Source: Agrostemma githago
Lineage: Eukaryota; Streptophyta; Magnoliopsida; Caryophyllales; Caryophyllaceae
Reading direction: 5' to 3'
Assembly: GCA_958450325.1 (NCBI GenBank)
Contig: OY288239.1
Location: forward strand, 57,679,049 to 57,743,048
Length of the DNA stretch: 64,000 bases
The notes beneath the pieces were generated by a model. The model was given only the letters and a program-made list of their open reading frames with translations. It was not told the origin of the DNA and did not search any database. A program made the position numbers and the translations under genes. Positions within the stretch are counted from its first letter, which is position 1; each line of letters starts with the position of its first letter. This document shows, in pieces, positions 1 through 10,613 of this stretch.

Positions 1-45
<45 letters not shown>
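1..45. repeat. (CA)n-(TA)n microsatellite
   Basis: About 15 CA dinucleotides are followed by about seven AT dinucleotides. It is a simple sequence repeat cut by the window edge. Confidence 0.95.
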
Positions 46-715
46 ATTTTTACCCATAACAAACTTTGACTCCATTAAATGAATTTTTTATCATTAAATA
101 ATCATGTGATAAAAATATGATTTAAAGCATACTACTCCGTATTTTTTTAAATAATATTATTAACAAAGAAATTTTGAAAATAAATAAATATTTTGATGAT
201 ACGTTGTGAACTTTTAGTCTAAAATATTATTAATATTTTCTAATTTACCTAATTTCAGCTCAGGGTCATGACTCGGGCGGGTTCCGCCCCAAAATATTTG
301 TGTTTTAGAGGCCATAACGTTCGTTATAGGCCTTCTTACTATTTTGTACGAACTGTGTCAAACACATATTATACACGTACTCATTTCGACGTCATATGTC
401 GTTATACTTGAGACATCTACATTTATCATACACTCTCCGATATTATTATTTATATACATACTCACGTGGGTTCTTTGACTTCGATATTGAACGCACTATA
501 ATAATCATATGCGTCAATATTTAGTTCATTTACGTTATTTTGAGCCAATATCGTCTTTCCGTTCACCCTCATATGGATTGTGATTTGCCTTTTTGATGCA
601 AAAAATCGCTTCAATAACCCCATGATTTTTCACGGGTATTACACTTTATTTCTAACTTAATATTATTTTAAAAAAATGTTCACAAACCCGTGACGTGTCA
701 CGGGTATTACACTAG
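46..715 (+). mobile_element. Helitron-like non-autonomous element, 3' terminus
   Basis: The right end has the hallmarks of a Helitron 3' terminus. An 8-bp stem (CCCGTGAC, loop GT, GTCACGGG; 687-704) is followed after seven bases by CTAG (712-715) and then a host T. A diverged copy of the CACGGGTATTACACT stretch lies earlier (about 638-652), so a related end may be nested. I could not fix the 5' TC terminus, so the left limit is arbitrary. The rest of the segment is AT-rich with no open frame of note. Other transposons can end in a hairpin, so the family call is moderate. Confidence 0.45.
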
Positions 716-739
716 TGTAACGTTAAATGGGGGGTTTGA

Positions 740-1343
740 TTCGTCTACAAAAAAACGGTTAATTACACTGAATAGGTGTCAGTACAAGACGGGTTCCTAG
801 AAAATAAGTTGACTGACCCACGGAATCAAGTTAAAATTGAGTCAATAAAATTAATAAATAATCGGGCTGTCAAATAAAACGAGTAAATAAATTATTCGAG
901 ACGAAAATGAAGTTGATAGAAATAAATAATTAAACGATCAAATAGTATTTCCCGATAGATAATAAATTTTCGATAAAGTGAATTACAATTTCTCGAGGAA
1001 AGGAAATATATGTTTTGAAGAAACTTAAACTAAATGAACTTCTAGCCGAAAAATAGAAATTCGAGCTTAACAAATAAATAAATACAAGAATTTAGAATTT
1101 AAATCGCCGAAATAGACTTTCGACAAGAATTAAATTAAATATATAAAATAAATTGAAATAAAAATAAAAATATGTTTTAAATATAAGAAGAGTTTCCGAG
1201 ACAAATAGAATTTTAGTAGTTTGAAACGATTAAACGATAAGTTCGTTTATAATAATTTTAAGAATTACGAGTTAAATCGTAAACAAAATAAAATACGAAC
1301 ATAACTTCAAATTAATTTAATTTATAAAATCAGGGGTGTTACA
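740..1343 (-). mobile_element. Tekay-type LTR fragment (first ~600 bp)
   Basis: Read on the minus strand from 1343, this starts TGTAACACCCCTGATTTT and follows the first ~600 bp of the LTRs at 39723 and 45502. Shared landmarks include the TTTCGATAAAGTGAATT and CTCGAGAAA regions. Similarity fades near 740, close to the Helitron-like end. Only the LTR 5' part is present, abutting Athila-B gag at 1344, so this is a truncated or recombined copy. No coding sequence. Confidence 0.8.
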
Positions 1344-1453
1344 GAGGGTTCATAAGATTGTTGATGAGATTGGTATGGTTGGTAAAGTTGTGGGTTTTGG
1401 CAATTTGCCCCATGATTGTCCCATGATGATTGATGGTAGCTTGGATGCCCCAT
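1344..1453 (-). pseudogene. gag: Athila-B gag, N-terminal stub
   Basis: Downstream of the minus-strand PBS, an open frame starts at ATG 1453-1451 and runs about 36 codons: it begins MGHPSYHQSSWDN and is rich in Gln, Tyr, Pro and Ser. It stops only because the Tekay-type LTR begins at 1343. The start follows a leader of about 190 bases from the PBS, and Athila-A has a leader of similar length (4179-4395). That arrangement is why I read it as the first codons of gag. There is no domain to confirm it. The rest of gag and pol is outside the window or lost. Confidence 0.5.
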
Positions 1454-1640
1454 TGTCGTAATGTTGCCTTGATACATTGAATGCACTAGAAGCACTTGAG
1501 CAAACGTTAGTATTCTAGTGCTTTTGAGGCACTAGGATGAGAGAATAGCACACAAGAAGTAGAACGAAGATACACAAGGAGAAGAAAACACAAAAATCAA
1601 GAACAAAGTCTAAAACTAAGCACATAAAAGTCTAAACTAC
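1454..1640 (-). other. Athila-B 5' leader
   Basis: This is the untranslated stretch between the PBS and the putative gag start of Athila-B on the minus strand. Around 1480-1540 it has a short inverted pair built on CACTAGAAGCACTTGAG and its near complement, which could fold into a hairpin. It holds no gene. Confidence 0.6.
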
Positions 1641-1645
1641 GCCGA

Positions 1646-1662
1646 CCCCGGCAACGACGCCA
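1646..1662 (-). other. Primer binding site of Athila-B
   Basis: The minus strand reads TGGCGTCGTTGCCGGGG three bases after the LTR end (CATCA, then ATT). This is the Athila-type PBS, usually assigned to tRNA-Asp. It fixes the LTR boundary at 1666 and the minus orientation. Confidence 0.85.
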
Positions 1663-1665
1663 ATT

Positions 1666-2551
1666 TGATGCGAGGTATTTTCCGTGGATCCCATCGATCA
1701 AATTATACCAACTAACCTAAGCTAGGTAGCTAGAGCAAGTCGGGTCGATCCACAGGGACGGGGTGTCGGACTAAGGTGTGCTACGGTCAAGGAATAGGTT
1801 CGAGACAAACTAAACTAGGGTGATGGATAAGGTCGACTAAGGACCAAGCTAAACACGTAACTAATGACAAATGAAAGCTCATAAATCGATAAGAAGAAAC
1901 CAGGGCTAGGTCGGGTTCATGGATGCCAAGGAGATCAAAAGGAGGAAACGGGGGTTACTAGCATGCTTTCGTAGCCTAGGTTACGGTTGGGCTCTCGCTA
2001 CTTAAACGGCATAGGGGCCATCCTCACCACTCTCTCGCTACTAATGAGGGAACCAAACCAACCAACCAAACAAACACATACAAGAGAAGAGGCAAGAAAA
2101 ACAAGGATTGATCATCTCAAGTCTCACAAGCATTTCATCAAACATGTGGAGTGCAAGGTAAATAGGAAACAACAACTAGTACCACCCATCTCACCCTACA
2201 CATCCCTAATCACACCCAATCCCCCTACTAACCCTAGGGGAAAACTACTCACACATATCTATACTAAAACTAGCACACACATGAGAAACAAACACAAGAA
2301 CGAGAACATACACAATGGAAAACAACAAGGATGAACAATGAACAAGAGTTAAGGATTAAAACTTGAATAACAATGAAAGATTAAGAGTAAAGGGATGAGA
2401 AAGATTATACCAAACTACAAAGGAGAAGGAAAAGATGAGAACTTGCATATATAGAGAAAACCCAAAATATTTCCACCAAGGTTGTCAATCTTGTTTGAGA
2501 TCTTCAAGAATTCCCATAATACAAGGATTACAAACTAGATTAAGGAGTAAT
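1666..2551 (-). repeat. Athila-B LTR, 3' half (split by Athila-A)
   Basis: Minus-strand LTR ending in CGCATCA at 1666. It contains the Athila LTR tail (GTGGATCGACCCGACTTGC, then CTAGCTACC) seen in all Athila LTRs here. It continues at 12183 after the Athila-A insertion; GTAAT at 2547-2551 is the left target-site duplication of Athila-A. A TATA-like run (GCATATATAGAG) lies near 2446-2457 on the plus strand. Confidence 0.85.
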
Positions 2552-2960
2552 TGATAAGTGTAGTTTGTAGTGCCTAATTTGCTGTGTTTTGGTCCCATTT
2601 CCTTGCGGAATCGCTCCTTGGGAGTGGTTCATGGGCTACTTATGCTTCCTCTAGCTCGTTTCAGGTTCCCGAGACCATTCATGAAGAGTTGGAGCGATTC
2701 CGACTCAATACATACACTTTTCGGAGCCAACGAAGCGGAGGAACGATCACTCGATGTCGTGGATTCGACCCCGAGACCTTGGGACCCGATCCCGAGCCCC
2801 TTAGACCCGATCCCGAGACCCGAGAGTCAATGAGAAGCCCATGTGAAACAAGGAGGAACCTTAAAGATCATATTGGAGGCCTACAAGACTCATCCCCGAC
2901 GGGTATGGCCTTATCCCGTCCGGGATGAGGTGCACGAATAGAGCTGCTACTGTTTTAGCT

Positions 2961-3040
2961 CCGTCCCGGGCGGGACCAATCCGTCCCGGGCGGGACCATT
3001 CCGTCCCGGGCGGGACCAACCCGTCCCGGGCGGGACGAGA
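2961..3040 (+). promoter_or_regulatory. U3 dyad array, four 20-bp units
   Basis: Four tandem 20-bp units each hold GTCCCG-GG-CGGGAC, a 6-bp inverted half-site around a two-base centre. The array ends about 50 bp before the TATA box CTATAAATAC (3089-3098). The 3' LTR has only two units at 11023-11062. The position suggests a regulatory element; its function is not known from the sequence. Confidence 0.75.
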
Positions 3041-3088
3041 CCGTTGTAGCTGCACCTCTTCTTTTCTTCCTCCTTCATTCTTGTAACA

Positions 3089-3098
3089 CTATAAATAC
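3089..3098 (+). promoter_or_regulatory. Athila-A LTR TATA box
   Basis: CTATAAATAC lies 540 bp into the LTR and recurs at 11111-11120 in the 3' LTR. It is the likely core promoter for the element RNA. Confidence 0.75.
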
Positions 3099-4160
3099 TC
3101 CTCCTTTGTAATGTTTAAGGACCATACTTTACCCTAGATTGTTTTAGGCCTCTCTTCAGAATTCAAAACCCTAAATAGCTTGTTTTAATCTCTAGTTAAT
3201 CTTTAGTTAATCTTAGTTTAATCTAGTTTAGATAATCTTGTATTAAGTGGGTTCTTGAAGATTTCTCCAAGCTTGACATCCTTGGAGTGGATTTGGGTTC
3301 TTATTTATACAAGATTGCATCTTTTTCTTCATCTTGTTGTTGGTATAATCTCTTATTCCTTGTTCTTTGTTTATTTAATCAAGTTTGAATCTTTACTTAG
3401 TATTTATTGTTATTGTTCTTGTTCTTGATAATTGATGTTTGGTTTTTCATGTTGTTTTCTCTTATTATTGTTAGTTTGTTCTTGATAATGAGTGAGTAGT
3501 CTCCTTGTGGGGTTAGTAGGGGGATTAAGGGTAGATTATGGATGATTAGGGTTTGATTAGGGGTAAAGGTGACTCTTTTGTTGTTAGTCACATAATGGGC
3601 ACTCTATGTGTTTGTTGATTTGCTTGTGTGAGTAGTAGTGGCCAATGCTCCCCATACTTGTGCTCATATTCTCATTGTTTGTCTATTTTGTGGTTGTGTT
3701 GAGGTTAGTCTTAGACGTGAGAGCGCGACCTTACCTCTGTGTTGGTCTGCGTAGCGAGAGCCCGGACCGACTCTAGCAACTAGGAGACACCTACACTCTT
3801 GATCACCCCAATTACCGTACTACACTTATGAACCCGACCTACCCCACTTCCTTTCATATTTGATCTCAACTTCTTAGTTAGTCATTGTTTCTTTTAGTTC
3901 ACTAGTTTGTTTGATCATTAGTTAATCCATTTTAGCATTGTTTTAGCCTAGTTCATTGTTAGCCTAGTCTTACCTCTTCCACCACCATAGTTTACCAATT
4001 ATTGTCTTCTTTGTGTGACTTAGCCTTGTTTGTGAGTGGACCTAGTCTAGACATTACCATACCGTCTCCGTGGATATCGACCCTACTTGCCCTAGCTACC
4101 CACTAGGAATAGTCGGACTTTTATTGACGGCAGGATCCACGGCAAATCCCACCATCAATT

Positions 4161-4178
4161 TGGCGCCGTTGGCGGGGA
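4161..4178 (+). other. Primer binding site of Athila-A
   Basis: TGGCGCCGTTGGCGGGGA follows the LTR end by three bases (ATT). This Athila-type PBS is usually assigned to tRNA-Asp. Confidence 0.9.
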
Positions 4179-4395
4179 CGGTGCTTTGTTTAGACTTAGT
4201 TTGCTTATAGCTAGACTTAGTTACCCTTCTTTGTGTTCTTCTATCATCTCTTGTGCATATTCTCTAGATTTTTCTAGTTTCATTAGTTTTATTTCTCCCT
4301 TTTTTCTCTTTGTCTTTCGATTGTGCTTGTTTATTGTCGTTACCTAGTGCCCATAAAGCACTAGGTATTTTCACGTTTGCTCTAGTGCGTAGTGT

Positions 4396-6493
4396 ATGCC
4401 TAGGCGGGGAGGCGACTTCTTTCTCTTTAATCCAGAGCCGGAAAGACTTTTTCGAGCCTTTCGCCAACGGACGATTAACCGGGTTAGAATCTCTCAACCA
4501 AGCGCAAGCAATACTCATCAAGAGCAAGCTCAAGGAAACGACTTTGAGGAAGCATCTCGAGAGACGGCCGAAGGAAATTTCATCAGTCCCTTTGGATATT
4601 CTAGTCCTAGTTCCCCTTCTACATCCACTTCAACTCCGTCTACACCACCATCTCCCTTACATCCAATTATGCCGAAGTTCTCATCTCACTCCACATTTAC
4701 GGAAGATGTCTTGCCAGGACCGAATGCTCTACCGGCCGCTTATGCCGGAAATTTTGTGGCGAAGACTCAATTCATCCAACTTGTGGAGAGAAATCAATTT
4801 AGTGGTTTGCCCACCGAAGACCCGCACCAACACATGGAGACTTTCTCCGATTATTGTGACGCTATTTCTCAACCCGGAGTTACTCAAGATCAAATACGAT
4901 GGGTATTATTTCCATTCTCATTAATTGGAAAAGCGAAGCAATGGATCAAGAGTCTCGATAGGGCAACCATGGGCATTGATACTTCGAAGAAACTTGCATT
5001 GGCGTTCTACCAAAAGTTCTACCCTCCGGAGAAGACTAATTTGCTAAGGGCCTCCATCACCGGTTTCCAACAACGGGATGAAGAGAGCCTTTATGAAGCT
5101 TGGGAGAGGTTTAAATCTTTGGTTAGATCGTGCCCCACCATGGACTTGCACAATGGTTTTTAGTCCAACAATTTTGGAACGGTCTTTATGAGGACTCAAG
5201 AACTATACTCAATATGGGCTCCAATGGTAGGTTCACCGAGGTCAATGATGACCAAACATGGGCAAGGATCGAGGAGATGGCGGTTCATAATTCTCAATAC
5301 TCAAGGCCTAGGAAGGCAAATCGAGGAGGTAGGCACGAGGTTGATGCTATTACTCAATTAAGCATTGACCTTGGAGCTCAATTGAAGACTCACATGGAGA
5401 GATTGACAAGAAGCTCCAAGGCCACCTCAATCAAGTTCAAAGCATTAGTTCCTCCAACCAACACTCAATTCAAGAAGTGAATGCTTTGGGATTTGCACCT
5501 CCTTTGCCTTATTATGGGATGTGCGATACTTGTGGAATCGTTGATCATGTTCCTATGCATTGTCAAGGAAGCGTTGAGCAAGTGAACGCCTTTCAAGCTT
5601 TCAAGCAAGGTGCCTCCTATTCTAATCAATACCAAGCTTCCAATCAAGTCCCTCAACAACAACAAGCTCTACAACCTCGTCCCTATGTTCCACCTCCCTT
5701 AAGGGACAACAACCAAGGTTATCAAGGCAACTCAAGGCCCTTCAACAATTTCAAGCAAAATAACCAAGGTACCTTCCACAACAACAATCAAGGGTTCCAT
5801 CAAGGGAACTTCAATCAAGGTGGTTTCCAAGGAAACCAAAACTTCCAAGGAAAACAAAACCAAAACCAAGGGTATCAAAACCACAACCATGGCAACAATC
5901 AAGGCCTTAATCAAGGCAATTCTCATGGGTTCCAAGGGAACCGTCAATAACAAGCAACTCAAAGTCAACAACAACAAAGCAAGCCTAAGAGCCGATCTCC
6001 TACTCATGACTATGGCATTCCTCTAGCCATCACCGATACTCCGCATAATCCACAATCTCCACCTCGAGATTTCAACATTCAAAAATCTATGACGGATATG
6101 CATAAAAACCAAATGGAGATGGCAAGAAACCAACAAGAGTTCTATGCTTTTATTCAAAGGGATAACATGGCGAGAGATGCCCACACGAAGATGCTTGAGA
6201 CCCATATATCTCAACTTACTTCGGGAAGCTCCTCAAGACAAAAGGGGCAACTACCTCCTCAAGGTGAAACACCAAAGTTTGAGCACGTAAATGCTATTAC
6301 CACGAGGAGTGGTTCATCCTATGATACCCCCTTACCCCCTAATGAGCGAGAACACATGCAAGAAGATGCAACTCCGATTCGAGAAAACTCAAGCATGGAA
6401 GATCCAATGGAGGAGCAAGTCCTATGGGAGATTGAGAAACCCCAAGAAGACAAGCTTCCCCCACCTCAAGGAAAAGACAAGGGTAAAAGGTAA
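4396..6493 (+). pseudogene. gag: Athila-A gag (capsid/nucleocapsid), frame broken
   Basis: Gag packages element RNA into particles. The first frame (4396-5163) starts MPRRGGDFFLF; after a Ser/Pro-rich linker it holds the retrotransposon gag core (KTQFIQLVERNQFSGLP, then AKQWIKSLD, FYQKFYPPEK, SLYEAWERFKSLVRSCP). A one-base loss in a T run near 5158 moves the frame to 5130-5480. A second shift near 5420 restores another frame, which has a zinc knuckle CDTCGIVDHVPMHC (C-X2-C-X4-H-X4-C; 5524-5565) and a long Gln/Asn/Gly repeat tail. That frame then has an ochre stop at 5948-5950 and runs on from 6089 (MTDMHKNQMEMARNQQEF) to another ochre at 6491-6493. The start is the first ATG after the leader, about 220 bp from the PBS. 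The breaks make it non-functional as it stands. Confidence 0.85.
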
Positions 6494-7201
6494 GTGTCGT
6501 TTGAAGAGTCCACCCCTATTGAGAAAAACAAGATTCAAATCAAGTTGCCTTTCCCAACAAGGCAAATGAAGACTAAGGTGGATGTCCAATTTGACAAATT
6601 CCTAGACATTGTGAAGAAATTGGATGTTAATGTCCCATTCACCGAGCTACTTACCCAAATCCTGGCATATGGAAGATTCATGCGAGAAATCCTAGCTAGG
6701 AAGAGATCCATCGACAAGGAAGAGACTATTGCGTTCACAAGGGTGGTGAGCGAGCTTATTCAAGGCTCCACGCTTCCAAAGTTGAAAGATCCGGGTAATT
6801 TCTCGATCCCATGCACCATAGGCAATTACAAGATCAAGAGAGCGCTACGTGATTTGGGCGCGAGTGTGAGCATCATTCCTTATTCCATTTATTGCCGACT
6901 CGGGATGAAGGAGCTAAAGCGCACTTCCGTTACACTCCAAATTTCCGATAGTTCATTCAACCGACCATTGGGGATGCTTGAGGATGTGCCGGTGAGAATC
7001 GGGAAGTTGTTCATTCCGGTCGACTTCATTGTGCTTGACATTCCGGAAAATGCTATCACTCTCATTATCCTTGGGCGCCCATTCCTACACACCGCCGGTG
7101 CTATGATTGATGTGAAGAACGGTAGGATCACATTCGATTTAGGCGAAGAAAAGATCGTGTTTGACCTCCAAGGAAACACTTCGCCCACTAACGATGAGTG
7201 A
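6494..7201 (+). pseudogene. pro: Athila-A aspartic protease region
   Basis: Same frame as the upstream gag C-terminus, separated from it only by the stop at 6491-6493. It contains a retropepsin-like domain: the active-site motif DLGASVSIIP, the strand LGMKELKRTSVTLQISDSS, and the flap and second motif IILGRPFLHTAGAMIDV. Athila proteases typically read DLGAS here in place of DTGAS. It would cut the Gag-Pol precursor inside the particle. The upstream part (LDVNVPFTELLTQI...YGRFMREILARKR) is the usual Athila linker before the protease. It ends in an opal stop at 7199-7201, after which the same frame runs on for 138 codons. No reverse transcriptase follows. Confidence 0.87.
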
Positions 7202-7615
7202 TGCAATATGTTCCACGACACGGAAAACATCGATCTAGGGGTTGAGTTGGGACAAAGCTTGAAGAGGAATTCATATGAGCTTGAGGATGATGACTCCAAG
7301 ATTGAGGAAGATGAGTGCCCATGTCATGGGTTTGATGACAAGTTGAAAGGCAAGAAGCAAGATGAGCCTCCCTTGGGGCCACATGAGGACAAGTGGACGT
7401 TTGGGTACATCCCGAAGGATCAAAAGTATAGGTTCAAGCCATTGAACTTACAAGATCGGGACGCCCCGGGAACGTCGAGACAAGGTCATGGAGAGCCTTG
7501 GTATTTGGATGCTTATATTACTAGCTTGATTGAAGACTTTGCTAGGGCCTTCGACTTGTTTCTTCGTGCTCTCGATGGAGATGGAATGGGTTGTAGTATT
7601 GTTGAAAAAGATTGA
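7202..7615 (+). pseudogene. Athila-A post-protease linker, frame ends before RT
   Basis: The protease frame continues past the opal stop for about 137 codons (FHDTENIDLG..., then an acidic stretch SYELEDDDSKIEEDECP). In complete Athila polyproteins an acidic linker of this kind joins protease to reverse transcriptase. Here the frame ends at IVEKD and nothing resembling RT follows, so the deletion of RT, RNase H and integrase probably has its left edge near here. Nothing in this piece suggests an enzyme of its own. Confidence 0.6.
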
Positions 7616-8849
7616 AGAATGCACCATCCTTGGTTTGACGGAGTTCCACAAGAACCGTCCCTTTGTATATATCTCTTTCTCTTGTAATTTCTTTTAGTTT
7701 TGTGAATGTCTTGTTATTTGGATTATTGATGAGCGATGTGAGGGAGGGAATTTGATGTTGTATTTGAGTTTATTGTGAAAGGTGTGAAGTGAAAGTGTCT
7801 CCTAGGAAGGAGTGGTCATTGTTAGAGCTTGGATTGAGTGAAGGAGAGTCGCTTTTTGAAGCTTGGAACGAGCTTTGGGAGTTATTGTGGGTTAGGAGAC
7901 TCTTCCCGGCCAAGAAGAGGTCATCCCGACCGGGAAGGATGAGCCATCCCGACCGGGAAGGGTGTCATCCCGTCTGGGATGGGTGTGACAAAAGTTGGGT
8001 CTACTGATGCGCCATCCAGACCGGGACGAGGTCTTCCCGACCGGGACGGGCAGGTCTTCCCGACCGAGACCATCCATCCCGGCCGGGATGGACCCCCTGT
8101 TCCTCCTTTGGCCTTTTCTTCATCGTTTGAACCCACCCTACCACTTTATACCCCCTCCCAACCTCCCTACATGTCCTTACTCTCATTATATGACCCCTAC
8201 ACCTTACATAAACATTTTCACCTCACTTTCTCTTCACTTTACACCGACTTTCACATCAAAACCCACCTCATTATACCTTTGTGCTCCAACCATGGATCCG
8301 TATCACGACTGGAGAGGAATAACAACGACGACGACTAGCTACATGCCGATATTGACTTATGAGACGATGGAGCGAGTGAGTTGCTAACCGCATGGTACGA
8401 CAACTATCCTTTTTTTTCCGTCTTTTGTAGCTTGTTTGCCTTTGGTTGTTCCCCTCCCCTTTTACACTTTTGTGTCATGGTGGCCCTCGGGGTCTTCGTA
8501 TTTGTTGCTCCCGACTCTCGATGACGTGACTACATCGAGGGTCATTTCAAAATCCAAATTTACAAGATTTTCACCCTTTTTGGTAGAAATTAGTCGGATT
8601 TGGGCGGAATCCGGGCTGGGTGACTTGATTCCACCTAGTCCTCCCCTCCCATTTTCCTTTTATTTCTTTCTTTTTATTTCTCCCCTCTTACCATATCTTT
8701 TCTTGTCTCGGCTCATGGTGACTTGATTACACCTCGGCCGGACACATTCTACCCCTTTTCTCCACTTTTTGATTTTTACCTTTATTTTCGTAGTTTCTTT
8801 TCTTTTGTGCTCCCATGCACTATGGTCGAGCATGAGGACATTGCTCGGC
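7616..8849 (+). other. Athila-A interior, non-coding, with dyad cluster
   Basis: Where RT and integrase would be, no domain can be read in any frame. A cluster of TCCCG-N2-CGGGA dyads lies at 7916-8092, the same type as in the LTR U3. It is followed at 8292 by a 32-codon frame beginning MDPYHDW, too short to call a gene. The remainder is T- and C-rich. Confidence 0.6.
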
Positions 8850-8864
8850 TTAAGTGTGGGGGAG
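8850..8864 (+). other. Internal polypurine-tract-like site
   Basis: TTAAGTGTGGGGGAG is identical to the tract just before the 3' LTR (10599-10612) but lies 1.75 kb upstream of it. It could prime a second plus strand, or mark an old recombination point. Confidence 0.55.
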
Positions 8865-10598
8865 CGATATTCTATCGTAGTTAGTTTTATTTTCGTAGTT
8901 TTTCGAAAAATCTTTAAAAATCCTAAAAATTTGAAATTTTTTCACAAAAATCAAAAAGATTTTGCTCTTGTGTGTTTTCCTTTTCATGTCGTTGTATCGT
9001 ATATGTGTTTTGTTGTCCGTGTTTTGCCTCCGTTTTCCCTCTTAGGTCGCCCAATCGCCGCTAACTTTGGAAGGCTTTCAAGACATCCGGTAATGCCTTT
9101 TATCCCTTTTTCCTCTTTACCTCTTGTGATGTTCGGAGGAGATTTGTGATGATGTGTGCTCGGGAGGAGCTTTGTAAAGTTTGGTGTTGGTTGGTTGCTT
9201 ATTTGGAAGTTAGGGGTGGTGTTTGTTCACTTTGTTTGTTTGTTTTGTTTTGTTTTTGTGTTGTGGCCTTTTGTCTCTTTCTCTTTCGTTTTTCGTCGCG
9301 TCTTTGTTTTGTGTTGTGTAGTTGTGTCTTGTGTGTAAATCGGCTTTCGAAAACCCGGTTTAGAGGCTAGTGTGCGAGTGTTTACTTTCCCTCTCTAGTA
9401 GTATGAGTCGAGTCTTGGACCTTAGTCTAGTAGAATGACCCTAAATCAATGATTTCGTTGGTTTCTTACCTCGAGTCCACCTAGCTTACTAGGGATTTAC
9501 TACGGGATTTTCATTTGACCATTTTGACCCCCCACGGTGTGAAAAGGCCTTGGTTGCCGAGTCCCGTCCCTTAGGTGACATTGTTTGACATTGCTCGACT
9601 AGTCCAAGATCTCCCCTTTTTGTGGGTTTGAAGGGAAGGGCTCGTCCCGACATACCCATTCACCTACCTCCTACACATATCCACCAAATAAAATTACAAT
9701 TTGTTGAAGTCTCTCTTTCTTAATTGCCAAGAAATGCCTATCAATCAAATCAAGCCAAAAAGGGCAAAGAAAAGAAAAAGAAAGAAAGAATAGATTGAAG
9801 AAAAAGAAAAGGCACAAAAAGCCAAAAAGAAAATAGAAAAGAAGAAAAAGAAATGGCATGGCAACACACAAAGCAAGTATGCAAAAGAAAAGAGAAAATG
9901 CCAAAAGAAAATCGTCTCACAAAAAGATCCTAACCCCACAAAAATAAGCCTTTTTTCCGACTTTTGCCGTGAAGAGCCTACCAAAGGTCGGTCCCTAGGA
10001 AGGATGATAGCGGCAAAGGTCGGTCTTCCCTCACTTTGAAAATATTTTCACCTTTTTACTTGGACTAGTTAAGCGGTTTTGGACATGGGACGACCCTCTT
10101 GGCTCATCGCTAAAGGGGGCGGGGTCTCACTTACCTACAGTGTCGACTAACACCGTGGTTCATCCTTTTTCCATCCCGCCGATCGTCTCGTAGTACGTTC
10201 TTAGAAGGTTAGGAGGAACCTAGGTAAGTTACCAACATTTTTTTATTGCTTTGTCGTCATACTATTAGGGTTTTGTCCATTTCGGTTCGTATTGCTAGCT
10301 TGGGAACGTTGTCAATTGCCTCGAGTCCTAAACCGGTGCTTCTTTCACCGCTTTTTAGAGGGAAGCGGTATTTGTTTCTTTTTGGGTGCAACCTTTTGTG
10401 TGTATGTTTGAATGTTTGTTTGTTTATGTGTTTTTGTGTCCGGTTGCATCCACGGTTTTGTCGCAAGACCTCACTTGCCTTGCGGAGAGCACTTATCCTC
10501 TAGGTGTTCTCGCGTGAGTTGAAAGGGCGTAGGATGCGCTAATACCCACTCGGCTAGTTTAGTAGTTGGTTTGTGCTTACTCGAGGGCGAGTAAGGGT
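8865..10598 (+). other. Athila-A 3' untranslated interior
   Basis: About 1.7 kb between the two polypurine-tract copies. It holds a purine-rich run (9750-9900) and G/T-rich stretches. No domain is readable; the frames here are compositional. Confidence 0.6.
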
Positions 10599-10613
10599 TA
10601 AGTGTGGGGGAGT
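10599..10613 (+). other. Athila-A terminal polypurine tract
   Basis: TTAAGTGTGGGGGAG, with one extra T before the 3' LTR at 10614: the expected plus-strand primer site. Confidence 0.85.

Larger units (their letters stand above)
2552..4157 (+). repeat. Athila-A 5' LTR
   Basis: Begins TGATAAGTG and ends CCACCATCA; 1606 bp against 1569 bp for the 3' copy. U3 carries four 20-bp dyad units, a TATA box (3089-3098) and then a T-rich leader. Short frames inside are not genes. Confidence 0.93.

Noticed and set aside
1987..2334. 115-codon plus frame
   Set aside because: Antisense to the Athila-B LTR, Thr/Asn/Lys-rich and without a counterpart in the solo LTR.
2570..2928. Frames shared by both Athila-A LTRs (also 10632-11071)
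   Set aside because: They lie upstream of TATA in U3 and are conserved only because the LTRs are copies.
2961..3040. Rho-independent terminators or bacterial operators
   Set aside because: Dyads are GC stems without a following T run and lie upstream of a eukaryotic TATA box in an LTR.
9671..9984. Minus frames rich in Phe and Leu that look like membrane segments
   Set aside because: They are the complement of a purine-rich run (AAGAAAAAGAAAG) in Athila-A. Composition explains them.
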